From Bradyrhizobium vignae (GTDB lineage: Bacteria; Pseudomonadota; Alphaproteobacteria; Rhizobiales; Xanthobacteraceae), in the NCBI RefSeq assembly GCF_004114425.1, contig NZ_RDQF01000004.1:124001-188000 (forward strand): a DNA stretch of 64,000 nt. The letters run 5' to 3'. The position numbers and the translations under genes are program-made. The notes under the pieces are model-generated. The model made no database searches and was not told the DNA's origin. It saw only the letters and a program-made list of their open reading frames with translations. Of this stretch, positions 50,908-60,480 are shown piece after piece. The first letter of the stretch is position 1, and the number at the start of each line of letters is the position of its first letter.

Positions 50908-51426
50908 TCAATTCTGGCACAGCGCACTGGTCACGAAAGTATCGGTGCGGCAATCATCCGGCTTACGTTGCCTGCCCGGGATGAGAACCTTGGCCGAGCA
51001 TTTCTCTGCGGAGTCGGCGTTGAGGCTCTTGCCTTCCTTGTAACCCTTGCCCTGGCAGAGCTGGTCGGCGGCCTGCTTGCAGTCGGGCGCGCCGTTGGAC
51101 GAGACCGGGCAGACCACGCGCGCCGACACCATGGTCGAGGGCTTGGCCAGCCGCGACAGGTCGTTCATGGTCTCGCTCGGGCTTTTGATCGGCGGCAGAA
51201 TCGAGGGCAGCTTGTCGAACAGCTTGCCCATTTCATTGATCAGCCCGGGATTTTCCTCGTGCGCCGGCGGCGCCGATGGAGCGGGTGTCGATCCCTGCTC
51301 CTGGAGGCCGAGCGCCGGCGGGGCGGATTGTGTCCACCCTGTCCCGCCGCCACCGAGCAGAAGCAGCATCGCTGCTGACGTCAGCGTCCCGAACCGCATG
51401 GCCGGATTGCCGGATCGAACCATCAT
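50908..51426 (-). CDS. Secreted Cys-containing hypothetical protein
   Basis: A 172-residue exported protein with an N-terminal signal (about 10-32, TLTSAAMLLLLGGGGTGW) and a Pro/Ala-rich stretch. The C-terminal half has six cysteines (VVCPVSSNGAPDCKQAADQL then CQGKGY, KCSAK, DCRTD, LCQN), which suggests disulfides in the periplasm. Family not recognised. Two Met codons in a row make the exact start a choice. Confidence 0.65.
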   Translation of the reverse strand: MMVRSGNPAMRFGTLTSAAMLLLLGGGGTGWTQSAPPALGLQEQGSTPAPSAPPAHEENPGLINEMGKLFDKLPSILPPIKSPSETMNDLSRLAKPSTMVSARVVCPVSSNGAPDCKQAADQLCQGKGYKEGKSLNADSAEKCSAKVLIPGRQRKPDDCRTDTFVTSALCQN

Positions 51427-51472
51427 GACGGCAACCGTAACCGAAGCCGGCGCGGCGGCAAAGCCGCTGGCG

Positions 51473-52054
51473 CTAGATCAGCTTGATGGCCACCACGAAG
51501 CCGAGCACCAGCACCGCGGCGCCGATCGCAACCCACAGGCCGAGATGCTTCTCGATCCGGACCCGGATCCAGTCGCCATAGCGGTTGAGCAGGATCGCCA
51601 CGACGAAGAAGCGTCCGCCGCGCGCGACGATCGAGCACAGGACGAACAGGACGATGTTGTAACCGGCAAAGCCCGAGGTGATCGTGACGAGCTTGTAGGG
51701 GATCGGCGTCAGCCCCTTGAGCAGGATGATGATCGCACCCCATTCCGCATAGGAGGCGCGGAAGGCGTCGACCTTGTCGCCGAGGCCGTAGACCTGGATC
51801 AGCCATTGGCCGACCGAGTCGAACAGCAGCGCGCCGATGGCGTAGCCGACGATGCCGCCGACCACCGATGTGATGGTACAGACCATTGCATAGATCCAGG
51901 CGCGCTTTGGGCGCGCCAGCGACATCGGGATCAGCATCACGTCCGGCGGGACCGGAAAGAAGGAGCTTTCTGCAAAAGCCACGGCGCCCATGATCCAGAG
52001 CGCGTAGGGCTTGTGGGCGGCGTCGATGCACCAGTCGTAGATACGTTTCAGCAT
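51473..52054 (-). CDS. YqaA/DedA-like SNARE-associated membrane protein
   Basis: A 193-residue membrane protein with about five TM helices. The DedA-superfamily core is visible: AESSFFPVPPDVMLIPMSLA near residue 30 and IIILLKGLTPIPYKLVTITS near 120 (VTT domain). Members move phospholipid-linked substrates or affect membrane polarity. ATG 52054 was chosen over an ATG seven codons upstream. The terminal helix ends at the stop. Confidence 0.88.
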   Translation of the reverse strand: MLKRIYDWCIDAAHKPYALWIMGAVAFAESSFFPVPPDVMLIPMSLARPKRAWIYAMVCTITSVVGGIVGYAIGALLFDSVGQWLIQVYGLGDKVDAFRASYAEWGAIIILLKGLTPIPYKLVTITSGFAGYNIVLFVLCSIVARGGRFFVVAILLNRYGDWIRVRIEKHLGLWVAIGAAVLVLGFVVAIKLI

Positions 52055-52120
52055 GGCGCCGCGATGAAGCACCATGAGACGGATTTGTCCATGCCGAGAT
52101 TGAGGCGATTTTTGACGTTT

Positions 52121-52525
52121 CTAGTGGCGCTTGCGCCCGGCGCGGCCTTCGAGCGCGACAATTGGCCGCCGAGAGGCCATGCGCGGTGACGCGACTTTGG
52201 GCAGCTTCATCGGCGACTTCGGCAGCTTCTCGGCAATACCGAGCAAGTCTTCTCGCCGCGTCATTTCCCGCCAGACGTCCTCCGGACGTACTCCGGCCGA
52301 AGCCCACAGCACGGTGAGGTTGTAGAGCAGGTCGGCGCTTTCACGGATCACGGCCTCACTATCGCCATTGACCGCATCGATGACGACTTCAATGGCCTCT
52401 TCGGCCAGCTTCTTCGCCATTTTGGAGGGCCCACGCTGAAACAGCCGGGCCGTCCGCGATGTTGCCGGATCGAGATCCCTGGCCGCGAGCACAGCCAGAT
52501 ATAGCCGCTCAAGCGAATCACTCAT
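52121..52525 (-). CDS. HisE-like phosphoribosyl-ATP pyrophosphatase (MazG-fold)
   Basis: A 134-residue protein. The all-alpha NTP-PPase motif is clear: SKMAKKLAEEAIEVVIDAVN and then ESADLLYNLTVLWASAGV, with the acidic EExxE and ExxD metal-binding pattern. This is the HisE family, which hydrolyses phosphoribosyl-ATP in histidine biosynthesis. It is not beside hisF/hisA here, so it may be a second HisE or one with another nucleotide. The C-terminus (about 95-134) is basic and longer than usual. ATG 52525 is used. Confidence 0.82.
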   Translation of the reverse strand: MSDSLERLYLAVLAARDLDPATSRTARLFQRGPSKMAKKLAEEAIEVVIDAVNGDSEAVIRESADLLYNLTVLWASAGVRPEDVWREMTRREDLLGIAEKLPKSPMKLPKVASPRMASRRPIVALEGRAGRKRH

Positions 52526-52579
52526 GGTACTCAAAACTACTCTAAACAAATGGCGGGCGTGTTAACGCGCGGCAATAAA

Positions 52580-52618
52580 AGCAGAAAACAGGCCGGCGCG
52601 GCAAGCGCGACGGCCTGT
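52580..52618 (-). terminator. Rho-independent terminator of the Gly/Tyr-rich protein gene
   Basis: On the minus strand ACAGGCCG (52618-52611) pairs with CGGCCTGT (52595-52588) around an inner GCGC stem. The stem is followed by TTTTCTGCTTTT. This is a complete intrinsic terminator, 18 bp past the stop of the gene at 52636-53001. Confidence 0.82.
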
Positions 52619-52635
52619 CATGGTCACCCTTCGGG

Positions 52636-53001
52636 CTAGTAGCAGTTCTGATAGTAGCCCTGGCCGCAGAACTCGGACGGTGCCGTACCGCCATAGCGCT
52701 GATACGGGAAGTTCGGGCCTGGACCATAATACGGCCCATAGGCAGGGGCGCTGTAATAGACGGGACCGCCGTAATAGCCATAGCCGGGACCGTAGTCATA
52801 GGCGTAGGCGTCACGGCTTGCGGCGATGGCAAGACCGGTGCCGATGGCGGCGAAAGCCGCGGCAGCAGCCGCGCCACCGCCACCATGCCAGTGGCGGCCG
52901 CCCGCATATGACGCAGTCGGGGCGATTGTGGTCAGCGCCAGCACCGCGGCCGTGGCAAGAACGGCCTTTCGGCCCGCAAACTTGGAGAATCGCTCGAACA
53001 T
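52636..53001 (-). CDS. Small secreted Gly/Tyr-rich protein
   Basis: A 121-residue exported protein with a signal peptide (about 1-33, VLATAAVLALTTIAPTASYA). The mature part starts with GGRHWHGGGGAAAAAAFAA, followed by a Tyr/Gly/Pro-rich region (PGYGYYGGPVYYSAPAYGPY) and a C-terminal Cys pair (EFCGQGYYQNCY). It has a perfect AGGAGG ribosome site. Such proteins are common in Bradyrhizobiaceae and unnamed. It has its own terminator. Confidence 0.75.
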   Translation of the reverse strand: MFERFSKFAGRKAVLATAAVLALTTIAPTASYAGGRHWHGGGGAAAAAAFAAIGTGLAIAASRDAYAYDYGPGYGYYGGPVYYSAPAYGPYYGPGPNFPYQRYGGTAPSEFCGQGYYQNCY

Positions 53002-53230
53002 GTCTTGGGCCCTCCTTTGGGACCTGGAATGGACGCCTGCGGACAGGCTCATGCCTCTCAAACCCGCAGTACCTAAGTTGGGTTCCCCAACCCCAACACG
53101 AGCTGAACGGGGTTGCGTAATCGTGACGCAACCGCCGCTCATCCGCCGTTCATGTTGGCGCGCGCACGCTTGCCGCGGGCCGGCGCTGCAAGCGTCACGA
53201 AACCACAACAATGCGGGACCGGCGCAATCG

Positions 53231-54280
53231 ATGTCAGGACTCAAGACGATCGCCCTTCACGGCCTGCTGGCCCTTGCAATCTCGTTCGCAGCATTGATTG
53301 CGTGCGAGGCCACGGGGGCCGAGAGCGGCGTCCCCTCCACAGCGATCCACTTCACCTTCGACCGTCCCATCGATGCGAGCATGGCGCCGTTCTTCCTTGC
53401 GGCGAAGGACGGCGGCTTCGGCGCCGAGCGTCTCAACGTGTCCTTCAACAGTGCGAGCGGATCGCCGGAGGCGCTCGCACGCGTCGCCAAGGGCGACAGC
53501 GAGCTTGCGCTCGTCGACATCAACGAGCTGATCCGCTTCCGTGACAAGGACGACGTGGCGCCGGTCAAGGCGGTGTTCGTGCTGTTCAACCGCGCTCCCT
53601 ATGCGATCGTCGCGCGCAGGAGCCGCGGCATCCACCTCCTGCCCGATCTCGACGGCAAGACCGTCGGCGTTGCCGACAACGATCTGTCGATGCGGCTATG
53701 GCCGGCCCTGGCGCAGCAGAACGGCATCAAGACATCACGCGTCAAATTCCACAAGATCGGCGCGGCGGTACGCGAGCCGATCCTGTCCGCGGGCCAAGTT
53801 GATGCGGTCGCCGGCTTCAGCTTTCTCTCGGCGGTGAATCTGCGCGACCGCGGCGTGCCCGGAGCCGATCTCGTCGTGCTGCGATATGCGGATTATGGCT
53901 GCGAAGCCTATGGCTTTGCCGTGGTGGTCAATCCGGCCTTCGCCACAGCAAAGCCGGACGCCGTGAAGGGCTTCGTTCGCGCGTTGATCGCGGGCATCAA
54001 TGCCACCGTCAGGGAGCCGGGGCGTGCGGCGGAGGAGGCGGCGAGCCGCATCGAAGACGGCGACCGCAACCTCGAGCTGGAGCGCCTGCGCACCGTCCTC
54101 GCCGACAACATCCTGACCGATGAGGTCAAGCGCAACGGCCTCGGCGGCGTCGAGCCCGCGCGCCTGGAGCGCTCGATCGACCAGATCGCGCAGGACTTCA
54201 AATTCCGCAAGCGGCCGATGGCGCGCGACGTCTTCGACGACCAGTTCCTGCCGGCGGTGGCGGAGCGGCTGATCAATTGA
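53231..54280 (+). CDS. Orphan NMT1/SsuA-type ABC substrate-binding protein
   Basis: A 349-residue periplasmic protein with a signal peptide (about 1-30, ending near ATGAE). The mature part has FTFDRPIDASMAPFFLAAKD, KGDSELALVDINEL and DGKTVGVADNDLSMRLWPAL, the pattern of nitrate/sulfonate/thiamine-precursor binding proteins. No permease or ATPase is adjacent. ATG 53231 gives the signal peptide; the frame extends upstream but overlaps the gene on the other strand. Confidence 0.88.
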   Translation: MSGLKTIALHGLLALAISFAALIACEATGAESGVPSTAIHFTFDRPIDASMAPFFLAAKDGGFGAERLNVSFNSASGSPEALARVAKGDSELALVDINELIRFRDKDDVAPVKAVFVLFNRAPYAIVARRSRGIHLLPDLDGKTVGVADNDLSMRLWPALAQQNGIKTSRVKFHKIGAAVREPILSAGQVDAVAGFSFLSAVNLRDRGVPGADLVVLRYADYGCEAYGFAVVVNPAFATAKPDAVKGFVRALIAGINATVREPGRAAEEAASRIEDGDRNLELERLRTVLADNILTDEVKRNGLGGVEPARLERSIDQIAQDFKFRKRPMARDVFDDQFLPAVAERLIN

Positions 54281-54365
54281 GAAAAACTGACGGCTTCCGC
54301 TATATCTCACGCGCGATCCCTGGTTAGAATACGGGCTCCGTTATCCGCTCGAGTTCGTCGTCCGC

Positions 54366-56162
54366 ATGTCCATGCTCCGTCTCTACACCCGCGTTCTCGA
54401 GCTGCTCGGCAAGGAGGCGCGGCTGGGCTGGCTGCTCGCGGTCGCCAATCTCCTGCTCGCGGGCTCGCAATTCGCCGAGCCTGTGCTGTTCGGCCGTATC
54501 GTCGACGTGCTCTCGGGCAAGACGGTGGCCGGATCGAACTCGGCCTGGTCATTCCTGGCCGCCTGGGTCGCGTTCGGGCTCTTCACCATCGCGTGCAGCG
54601 CGCTCGTGGCCTTGCAGGCCGACCGGCTCTCGCACCGCCAGCGCCAGGCGGTGCTGACCGACTATTTCGAGCACATTCTGCAACTGCCGTTGACCTTCCA
54701 CTCCGGTACCCATTCGGGCCGGCTGATGAAGGTGATGCTCAACGGCACGGATGCGCTGTGGCGGCTATGGCTCGGCTTCTTCCGCGAGCACTTTGCCGCG
54801 ATCCTTTCGGTCGTGGTGCTGCTGCCACTGTCGCTGTACCTGAACTGGCGGCTCGCGATCCTGCTGTTCGTGCTCTGCATCGTCTTCACCGCACTGACGA
54901 CCTTCGTGGTGCGCAAGACCTTCGGCATGCAGATGGAGGTCGAGGAGCATTACAGCGAGCTCTCCGCGCGCGCCTCCGACGCGCTCGGCAACGTCGCGTT
55001 GGTGCAGAGCTTCGTCCGCGTCGAATCCGAGGTCAAAGGGCTGCGCTCCGTCGCCGACGAGTTGCTGGCCGCGCAGATGCCGGTGCTGTCCTGGTGGGCG
55101 CTCGTCACCGTCATCACGCGCGCCTCCACCACCATCACCGTGCTCGCTATCTTCACCCTCGGCATCGCGCTGCACGACCAGGGGCTCACCTCGGTCGGCG
55201 AGATCGTGATGTTCGTGAGCTTTGCGACACTTTTGATCCAAAAGCTCGAGCAGGTCGTGAGCTTCATCAACAACGTGTTCATGGAAGCCCCGCGCCTGCG
55301 CGAGTTCTTCAATGTGCTCGACGCCGTGCCCGCGGTCCACGACAGGCCCGACGCGATCGATGCCGGCAGGTTGTCCGGCCTCGTCGAGTTCCACGACGTC
55401 ACCTTCTCCTATGACGGCAAGCGCCCTGCGGTCGAGGACCTCTCCTTCACCGCACTGCCCGGTCAGACCATCGCACTGGTCGGCCCGACCGGTGCCGGCA
55501 AGTCGACGGCGATTGCGCTCTTGCATCGCGCTTTCGATCCACAATCCGGGGTTATCAAGATCGACGGCATGGACGTGCGCGGCGTCACGCTGACCTCGCT
55601 GCGGCGGAATATCGGCGTGGTGTTCCAGGAAGCGCTGCTGTTCAACCGCTCGATTGCGGAGAACTTGCAGGTCGGCAAGCCCGACGCGACCGAGGCCGAG
55701 ATGCGCGAAGCTGCCGAGCGCGCGCAGGCGCTCGAATTCATCGAGCGCAGCGGTGGCTTCGAGATCAATGCCGGCGAGCGCGGCCGCATGCTGTCCGGTG
55801 GCGAGCGCCAGCGCCTGTCCATCGCCCGCGCGCTGCTGAAAGATCCGCCGATCCTGATCCTGGACGAAGCGACCAGCGCGCTCGACGCCGTCACCGAGGC
55901 CAAGGTGAATGCCGCTCTCGACGAAGTGATGAAGGGCCGCACCACTTTCGTGATCGCCCATCGCCTCTCCACCATTCGCAACGCCACGCGGATCCTGGTG
56001 TTCGAGAACGGCCGGGTGATCGAAAGCGGAACTTTCGATGAACTCGTGGCGAAAGGCGGCCATTTCGCGGAGCTCGCCAGGGCCCAGTTCATGGTCCAGG
56101 AGAACGCACGGGCCAGCGTGACGGCGGCCGAGGCTGCCGCGACGGCCGCCAAATCCCCCTAG
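54366..56162 (+). CDS. ndvA: Cyclic beta-glucan exporter ABC protein (NdvA/ChvA)
   Basis: A 598-residue half-transporter with six TM helices (about 20-300) fused to an ATPase. NdvA features are [16 protein letters not shown] at the N-terminus and [20 protein letters not shown] in the last TM helices. Walker A is [11 protein letters not shown], the signature is [16 protein letters not shown] and Walker B is [14 protein letters not shown]. The protein exports cyclic beta-glucan to the periplasm, needed for nodulation and osmotic adaptation in rhizobia. The glucan synthase gene is not adjacent. The Ala-rich C-terminus is an extra. Confidence 0.85.
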   Translation: MSMLRLYTRVLELLGKEARLGWLLAVANLLLAGSQFAEPVLFGRIVDVLSGKTVAGSNSAWSFLAAWVAFGLFTIACSALVALQADRLSHRQRQAVLTDYFEHILQLPLTFHSGTHSGRLMKVMLNGTDALWRLWLGFFREHFAAILSVVVLLPLSLYLNWRLAILLFVLCIVFTALTTFVVRKTFGMQMEVEEHYSELSARASDALGNVALVQSFVRVESEVKGLRSVADELLAAQMPVLSWWALVTVITRASTTITVLAIFTLGIALHDQGLTSVGEIVMFVSFATLLIQKLEQVVSFINNVFMEAPRLREFFNVLDAVPAVHDRPDAIDAGRLSGLVEFHDVTFSYDGKRPAVEDLSFTALPGQTIALVGPTGAGKSTAIALLHRAFDPQSGVIKIDGMDVRGVTLTSLRRNIGVVFQEALLFNRSIAENLQVGKPDATEAEMREAAERAQALEFIERSGGFEINAGERGRMLSGGERQRLSIARALLKDPPILILDEATSALDAVTEAKVNAALDEVMKGRTTFVIAHRLSTIRNATRILVFENGRVIESGTFDELVAKGGHFAELARAQFMVQENARASVTAAEAAATAAKSP

Positions 56163-56209
56163 CGCGATGCGATCAGGATCAATCGTCATCGCGCTTTAGG
56201 TTATTGTTT

Positions 56210-56259
56210 GAGCATGATCTTTTCGGAAAACCGCTGCACGCTTTTTCCGGATCATGCTC
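56210..56259. repeat. Palindromic repeat (GAGCATGATC family)
   Basis: GAGCATGATCTTTTCGGAAA then ACCGCTGCACGCTTTTTCCG and GATCATGCTC. The outer arms GAGCATGATC/GATCATGCTC are perfect, and CGGAAAA/TTTTTCCG forms a second stem. The element at 1-31 is the truncated relative. A further AGCGCGATG/CATCGCGCT dyad lies just left (56161-56197). Confidence 0.85.
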
Positions 56260-56451
56260 CAGCAAGTCCCCACAGCATCGTCGAAATTCGGCCCATTTCA
56301 TTGCGGAATACCGTGCCCATCCCCCTATTATCGACGCACCAGCCGGTATAGGTTTGCCACGCCGCAAGCGGCGGCGCCGGATTTCAGAATCGACAATCAG
56401 ATCACGAGAGCCGTCCGTATCAGGCGGATCTCCAAGGACCGGAATCGGATA

Positions 56452-57924
56452 GTGCACGCCCTTCGCCCGCTGCTTCGCAAATTTCTGTTCAAACTGTTCG
56501 CTGCGACGCTCGCATGTGCCGCAGTGCTCGCGCCGCGCGCGGCGAGCGCAGAAGCGCTGCTGCTGATCGAGGCCGACAGCGGCAAGGTCCTACAGGCCGA
56601 CAACGCGACCGTTCCGTGGTACCCGGCCTCCGTCACCAAGATCATGACCGCCTATGTCGCCCTGAAGGCGGTCAAGGACGGCAGGCTGACGCTCGACACG
56701 CTGCTCACGGTCTCGCCGACCGCGGCCTCGCAATCGCCCTCGAAGATGGGATTTCGCCCGGGAACACAGGTCACCGTCGACAACGCGCTGAAGATGATGA
56801 TGGTCAAGTCGGCGAACGACATGGCCGTGGTGCTCGCCGAAGGCGTCGGCGGCTCGATCGACGGCTTCTCCGCGATGATGAACGACACCGCAAAGAAGCT
56901 CGGCATGACGCAGACGAGCTACGTCAATCCGAACGGCCTGCCCGCCGACGGCCAGATCACGTCGGCGCGTGACCTCGGCATTTTGGCGCGCTCGTTCCTG
57001 CGCGACCTGCCGGAATACGAATATTTCGTGCACATCCCGGCGATCCGCTTCGGCAAGCGCGTCACCGGCAATTTCAACAAGCTGATCGGCCGCTATCCCG
57101 GCGCCGACGGTTTCAAGACCGGCTTCATCTGTGCCTCCGGCTACAACCTCGTCGCCTCGGCCACGCGCAACGGCCGCAGGCTAATTGCGGTGGTGCTGGG
57201 TGCCAATTCCGGCACGGCGCGCGCGGTGAAGGCCGCGCAGCTGCTCGAGCGCGGCTTCGCTCAAGACAACCTCACCTGGCTGCGCCCTTCGCTCGGCACC
57301 GTCGAAAATCTCGTGCCGGTCGACGCCACTCCGCCGAATCTGCGCGACGAGATGTGCGGCGGCCATCGCAAGCGGCCGGCCACCGACGACGACGATGCGC
57401 TGATTGCGGCCGGTGGCGGGACGACCGGATCGGCCTCCGCCACCGGCGGCGAGGCCCAGGTCACCTTCTTCACGGCGGGCCTGCAGCCGCCGCTGATGAA
57501 GGCTTCCGAGCTGATGGCCTCGGCCCCCGCGGCGGTCGAACCCGTGCTGGTCTATACCGGCCCGACCCGCACCGGCACCGCGCTGATCGCGGCGGTCGCG
57601 GCCGACGCCGACCAGCAGACCGCGTCCAAGCCACGTGGCAAGAAGTCGCGCGTCGCCAAGAAGCCCGACGCGGCCGACAAGCCGACGGACAAGCCCAAGG
57701 ACACCAAGACGGCGGCGGCGAAACCGAACGCCAAGCAGGCCGACGGCAAGAGCGACGGTAGGACCGCGGCCAAGCCGGCCCCCACCAAGCCGGCCGGAGC
57801 CAAGCATGCTGCGGCCAAACCTGCCGAGAAGCCTGCGGCAAGCGGCGATCAGGCGGCGAAGCCTGCCAAGCCCAAGGCTACAACGAAGCCCGCCGCTGCC
57901 GCCAAGCCGGCGAACAACAGTTAA
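56452..57924 (+). CDS. D-alanyl-D-alanine carboxypeptidase (PBP5/DacA family) with long basic tail
   Basis: A 490-residue periplasmic enzyme that trims pentapeptide stems of peptidoglycan. A signal peptide (about 10-33) is followed by the S11 domain: SVTK (Ser60-Lys63), SANDMA (SxN) and FKTGFI (KTG). The Ala/Lys/Pro-rich tail (about 385-490, repeated KPA and AAKP blocks) is not in E. coli PBP5; it is histone-H1-like in composition. The start is GTG 56452, which gives a good signal peptide. An ATG far upstream at 56254 lies in a repeat and was rejected. Confidence 0.85.
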   Translation: MHALRPLLRKFLFKLFAATLACAAVLAPRAASAEALLLIEADSGKVLQADNATVPWYPASVTKIMTAYVALKAVKDGRLTLDTLLTVSPTAASQSPSKMGFRPGTQVTVDNALKMMMVKSANDMAVVLAEGVGGSIDGFSAMMNDTAKKLGMTQTSYVNPNGLPADGQITSARDLGILARSFLRDLPEYEYFVHIPAIRFGKRVTGNFNKLIGRYPGADGFKTGFICASGYNLVASATRNGRRLIAVVLGANSGTARAVKAAQLLERGFAQDNLTWLRPSLGTVENLVPVDATPPNLRDEMCGGHRKRPATDDDDALIAAGGGTTGSASATGGEAQVTFFTAGLQPPLMKASELMASAPAAVEPVLVYTGPTRTGTALIAAVAADADQQTASKPRGKKSRVAKKPDAADKPTDKPKDTKTAAAKPNAKQADGKSDGRTAAKPAPTKPAGAKHAAAKPAEKPAASGDQAAKPAKPKATTKPAAAAKPANNS

Positions 57925-58117
57925 CGTCCCCTGGGCATTTGCACGGTAGCCCGCGCTTCGCACCTGCGGCAGCGCGGTTTGCGACGATTCCAGTAGCTGC
58001 GACCCGACCTTTGCCCTAAGCCACGACGGCTTGCCACCCGTTCCGGCAAGCTGGATACTGGCGGCAATGCGGCAAGCCCGAGACACAACGGGCCCTGATC
58101 AATGAGGGGAGTCTTCC

Positions 58118-59800
58118 ATGGAGCGCATCTGGCTCAAGCAATATCCGCCCGGCGTGCCCGCCGATATCGAGCCGACGCAATACACATCGCTGGTCGACCT
58201 GCTGGAGGAGAGCTTCACCAAGTTCGCCGACCGCAAGGCGTTCATCTGCATGGATAAGTCGATCAGCTATCGCGACCTCGACCAAATGTCGATCGCGCTC
58301 GCCGCCTACCTGCAGGGCCGCGGACTGCAACGCGGCGCCCGTGTTGCCATCATGATGCCGAACGTGCTGCAATATCCGGTCGCGACCGCCGCCGTGCTGC
58401 GCGCCGGTTTCGCCGTGGTGAACGTCAATCCGCTCTATACCCCGCGCGAGCTCGAGCATCAGCTCGAGGATTCCGGCGCCGAAGCGATCATCGTGCTGGA
58501 GAACTTCGCTCACACGGTCGAGCAAGTGATCGCCAAGACGCAGGTCAAGCACGTCATCGTCGCCAGCATGGGCGACTTGCTGGGCTTCAAGGGCGTGATC
58601 GTCAATCTCGTCGTCCGCCGGGTCAAGAAGATGGTACCAGCCTGGTCGCTACCGGGGGCGGTGGCCTTCAACGACGCGCTGTCGGCCGGACGCGGCATGA
58701 CCTTCAACAAACCCAAGCTGTCGCCCGGCGACGTCGCCTTCCTGCAATATACCGGCGGCACCACCGGCGTCTCCAAGGGCGCCACGCTGCTCCATCGCAA
58801 CATCGTCGCCAACGTCCTGCAGAACGACGCCTGGCTCCAGCCGGCGCTCGCCGCGCCGCCGCATGTCGACCAGCTCATGATCGTCTGCGCGCTGCCACTC
58901 TATCACATCTTCGCGCTGACGGCCTGCTACCTGTTGGCGGTGCGCGCCGGCGGCTGCAATCTCCTGATCCCGAACCCGCGCGACATTCCCGGCTTCATCA
59001 AGGAATTGGCGAAATACCAGGTCAACAGCTTCCCGGCCGTGAACACGCTCTACAACGGGTTGATGCACCATCCCGATTTCAAGAAGCTCGACTTCTCCAA
59101 GCTGAAGATCTCCAACGGCGGCGGCATGGCGGTGCAGCGCACCGTCGCCGATCAGTGGAAGGCGATCACCGGCTGCTTCATTGCCGAAGGTTACGGCCTG
59201 TCGGAGACCTCGCCGACGCTGACCTGCAATCCGGCGACGGCAACGGAGTTCACGGGTACGATCGGCATTCCCGTGCCTTCGACCTGGATCTCGATCCGCG
59301 ACGACGACGGCAACGAAGTCTCGCTCGGCCAACCCGGCGAGATCTGCGCCAAGGGCCCGCAGGTCATGTCCGGCTACTGGAACAGGCCGGAAGAAACCGC
59401 CAAGGTGATGACCGCCGACGGATATTTCCGCACCGGCGATATCGGCGTGATGGACGAGAAGGGCTACACCAAGATCGTCGACCGCAAGAAGGACATGATC
59501 CTGGTCTCCGGCTTCAACGTCTATCCCAACGAGATCGAGGAAGTGATCGCGAGCCATCCGGGCGTACTGGAATGCGCCGTGATCGGCATCCCCGATTCCA
59601 AGTCGGGCGAAGCGGTGAAGGCCTTCGTGGTGAAGAAGGACCCGAACCTCACCGCGGAAGCCGTGATCAAGTTCTGTCACGAGCAGCTCACCGGCTACAA
59701 GGTGCCCAAGCACATCGAATTCCGCAACGACCTGCCGAAGACCAATGTCGGCAAGATCCTGCGCCGACAGCTTCGCGACGAGAAGGCGGAAGCGGCGTAA
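58118..59800 (+). CDS. fadD: Long-chain-fatty-acid-CoA ligase
   Basis: A 560-residue ligase that activates fatty acids to CoA esters for degradation. P-loop LQYTGGTTGVSKGATLLHRN, then AEGYGLSETSPTLTCNP, GYFRTGDIGVMDEKGYTKIV and DRKKDMILVSGFNVYPNEIE; the catalytic Lys is in VGKILRRQLRD. Length and motifs fit FadD of proteobacteria. A GAGGGGA ribosome site precedes ATG 58118. It is followed by the DUF924 gene after 17 bp. Confidence 0.92.
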   Translation: MERIWLKQYPPGVPADIEPTQYTSLVDLLEESFTKFADRKAFICMDKSISYRDLDQMSIALAAYLQGRGLQRGARVAIMMPNVLQYPVATAAVLRAGFAVVNVNPLYTPRELEHQLEDSGAEAIIVLENFAHTVEQVIAKTQVKHVIVASMGDLLGFKGVIVNLVVRRVKKMVPAWSLPGAVAFNDALSAGRGMTFNKPKLSPGDVAFLQYTGGTTGVSKGATLLHRNIVANVLQNDAWLQPALAAPPHVDQLMIVCALPLYHIFALTACYLLAVRAGGCNLLIPNPRDIPGFIKELAKYQVNSFPAVNTLYNGLMHHPDFKKLDFSKLKISNGGGMAVQRTVADQWKAITGCFIAEGYGLSETSPTLTCNPATATEFTGTIGIPVPSTWISIRDDDGNEVSLGQPGEICAKGPQVMSGYWNRPEETAKVMTADGYFRTGDIGVMDEKGYTKIVDRKKDMILVSGFNVYPNEIEEVIASHPGVLECAVIGIPDSKSGEAVKAFVVKKDPNLTAEAVIKFCHEQLTGYKVPKHIEFRNDLPKTNVGKILRRQLRDEKAEAA

Positions 59801-59817
59801 GGCGACGCCTCTGGCCG

Positions 59818-60372
59818 ATGACTGAGGTTGGCGACATCGAGCCATCAAGCATTCTCGCCTTCTGGCGCGAGGGCGGCCGCGAGCGCTGGTATAAGCGCGA
59901 CGATGCTTTCGATGCCGAGATCAGGCGCCGCTTTCTCGCCCTGTGGCAGAAGGCGGTCGCCGGTGAACTCGGAGCATGGGAGACAACGGACGAGGGCGCG
60001 CTGGCGCTCGTCATCGTGCTCGACCAGTTTCCCCGCAACATGTTCCGCGGCACGCCACAAACCTTTGCCAGTGACGCGCAGGCACGCGACGTCGCCCGCC
60101 GCGCCATCGGTCGAGGCGTCGACCGCAGGCTCGATCCCATGCTGCTCGAATTCCTCTATTTGCCCTTCATGCATTCCGAGCACCTGGCTGACCAGCTGCA
60201 CTGCGTCGCGCTGTTTCAAAACACCGACAATGCCGAGAACCTGAAATACGCTCGCGAGCACGCCGACATCATCCGGCGGTTCGGCCGCTTTCCCCACCGC
60301 AACCGCCTCCTCGGTCGCGACACGACGGAGGAAGAGCAGGCCTTCCTCGATCATGGTGGATTTTCCGGCTGA
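59818..60372 (+). CDS. DUF924 family protein
   Basis: A 184-residue cytosolic helical protein. The family pattern is clear: ILAFWREGGRERWYKRDDAF, ALALVIVLDQFPRNMFRGTP, FLYLPFMHSEHLADQ and the ending FPHRNRLLGRDTTEEE. The fold is TPR-like and the function is unknown. ATG 59818 lies right behind fadD, so the two may share a transcript. Confidence 0.88.
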   Translation: MTEVGDIEPSSILAFWREGGRERWYKRDDAFDAEIRRRFLALWQKAVAGELGAWETTDEGALALVIVLDQFPRNMFRGTPQTFASDAQARDVARRAIGRGVDRRLDPMLLEFLYLPFMHSEHLADQLHCVALFQNTDNAENLKYAREHADIIRRFGRFPHRNRLLGRDTTEEEQAFLDHGGFSG

Positions 60373-60480
60373 TGACATCATGGTGAACGGCCGCCGCCTT
60401 CGCCGCTTCCGCCGCCGGCAATATTGTGCAGGTCCGCCGCCCGGTCTAAAAAGCGGGACCGATTTTCAGGGAGACTGACG

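Noticed and set aside
56254..56451. N-terminal extension of the carboxypeptidase from ATG 56254
   Set aside because: This would start in the palindromic repeat and put the signal peptide about 70 residues inside the protein. GTG 56452 gives a normal signal peptide.
59155..59817. Upstream extension of the DUF924 protein into fadD
   Set aside because: The extra residues overlap fadD in another frame and are Arg-rich shadow. ATG 59818 gives the family start.
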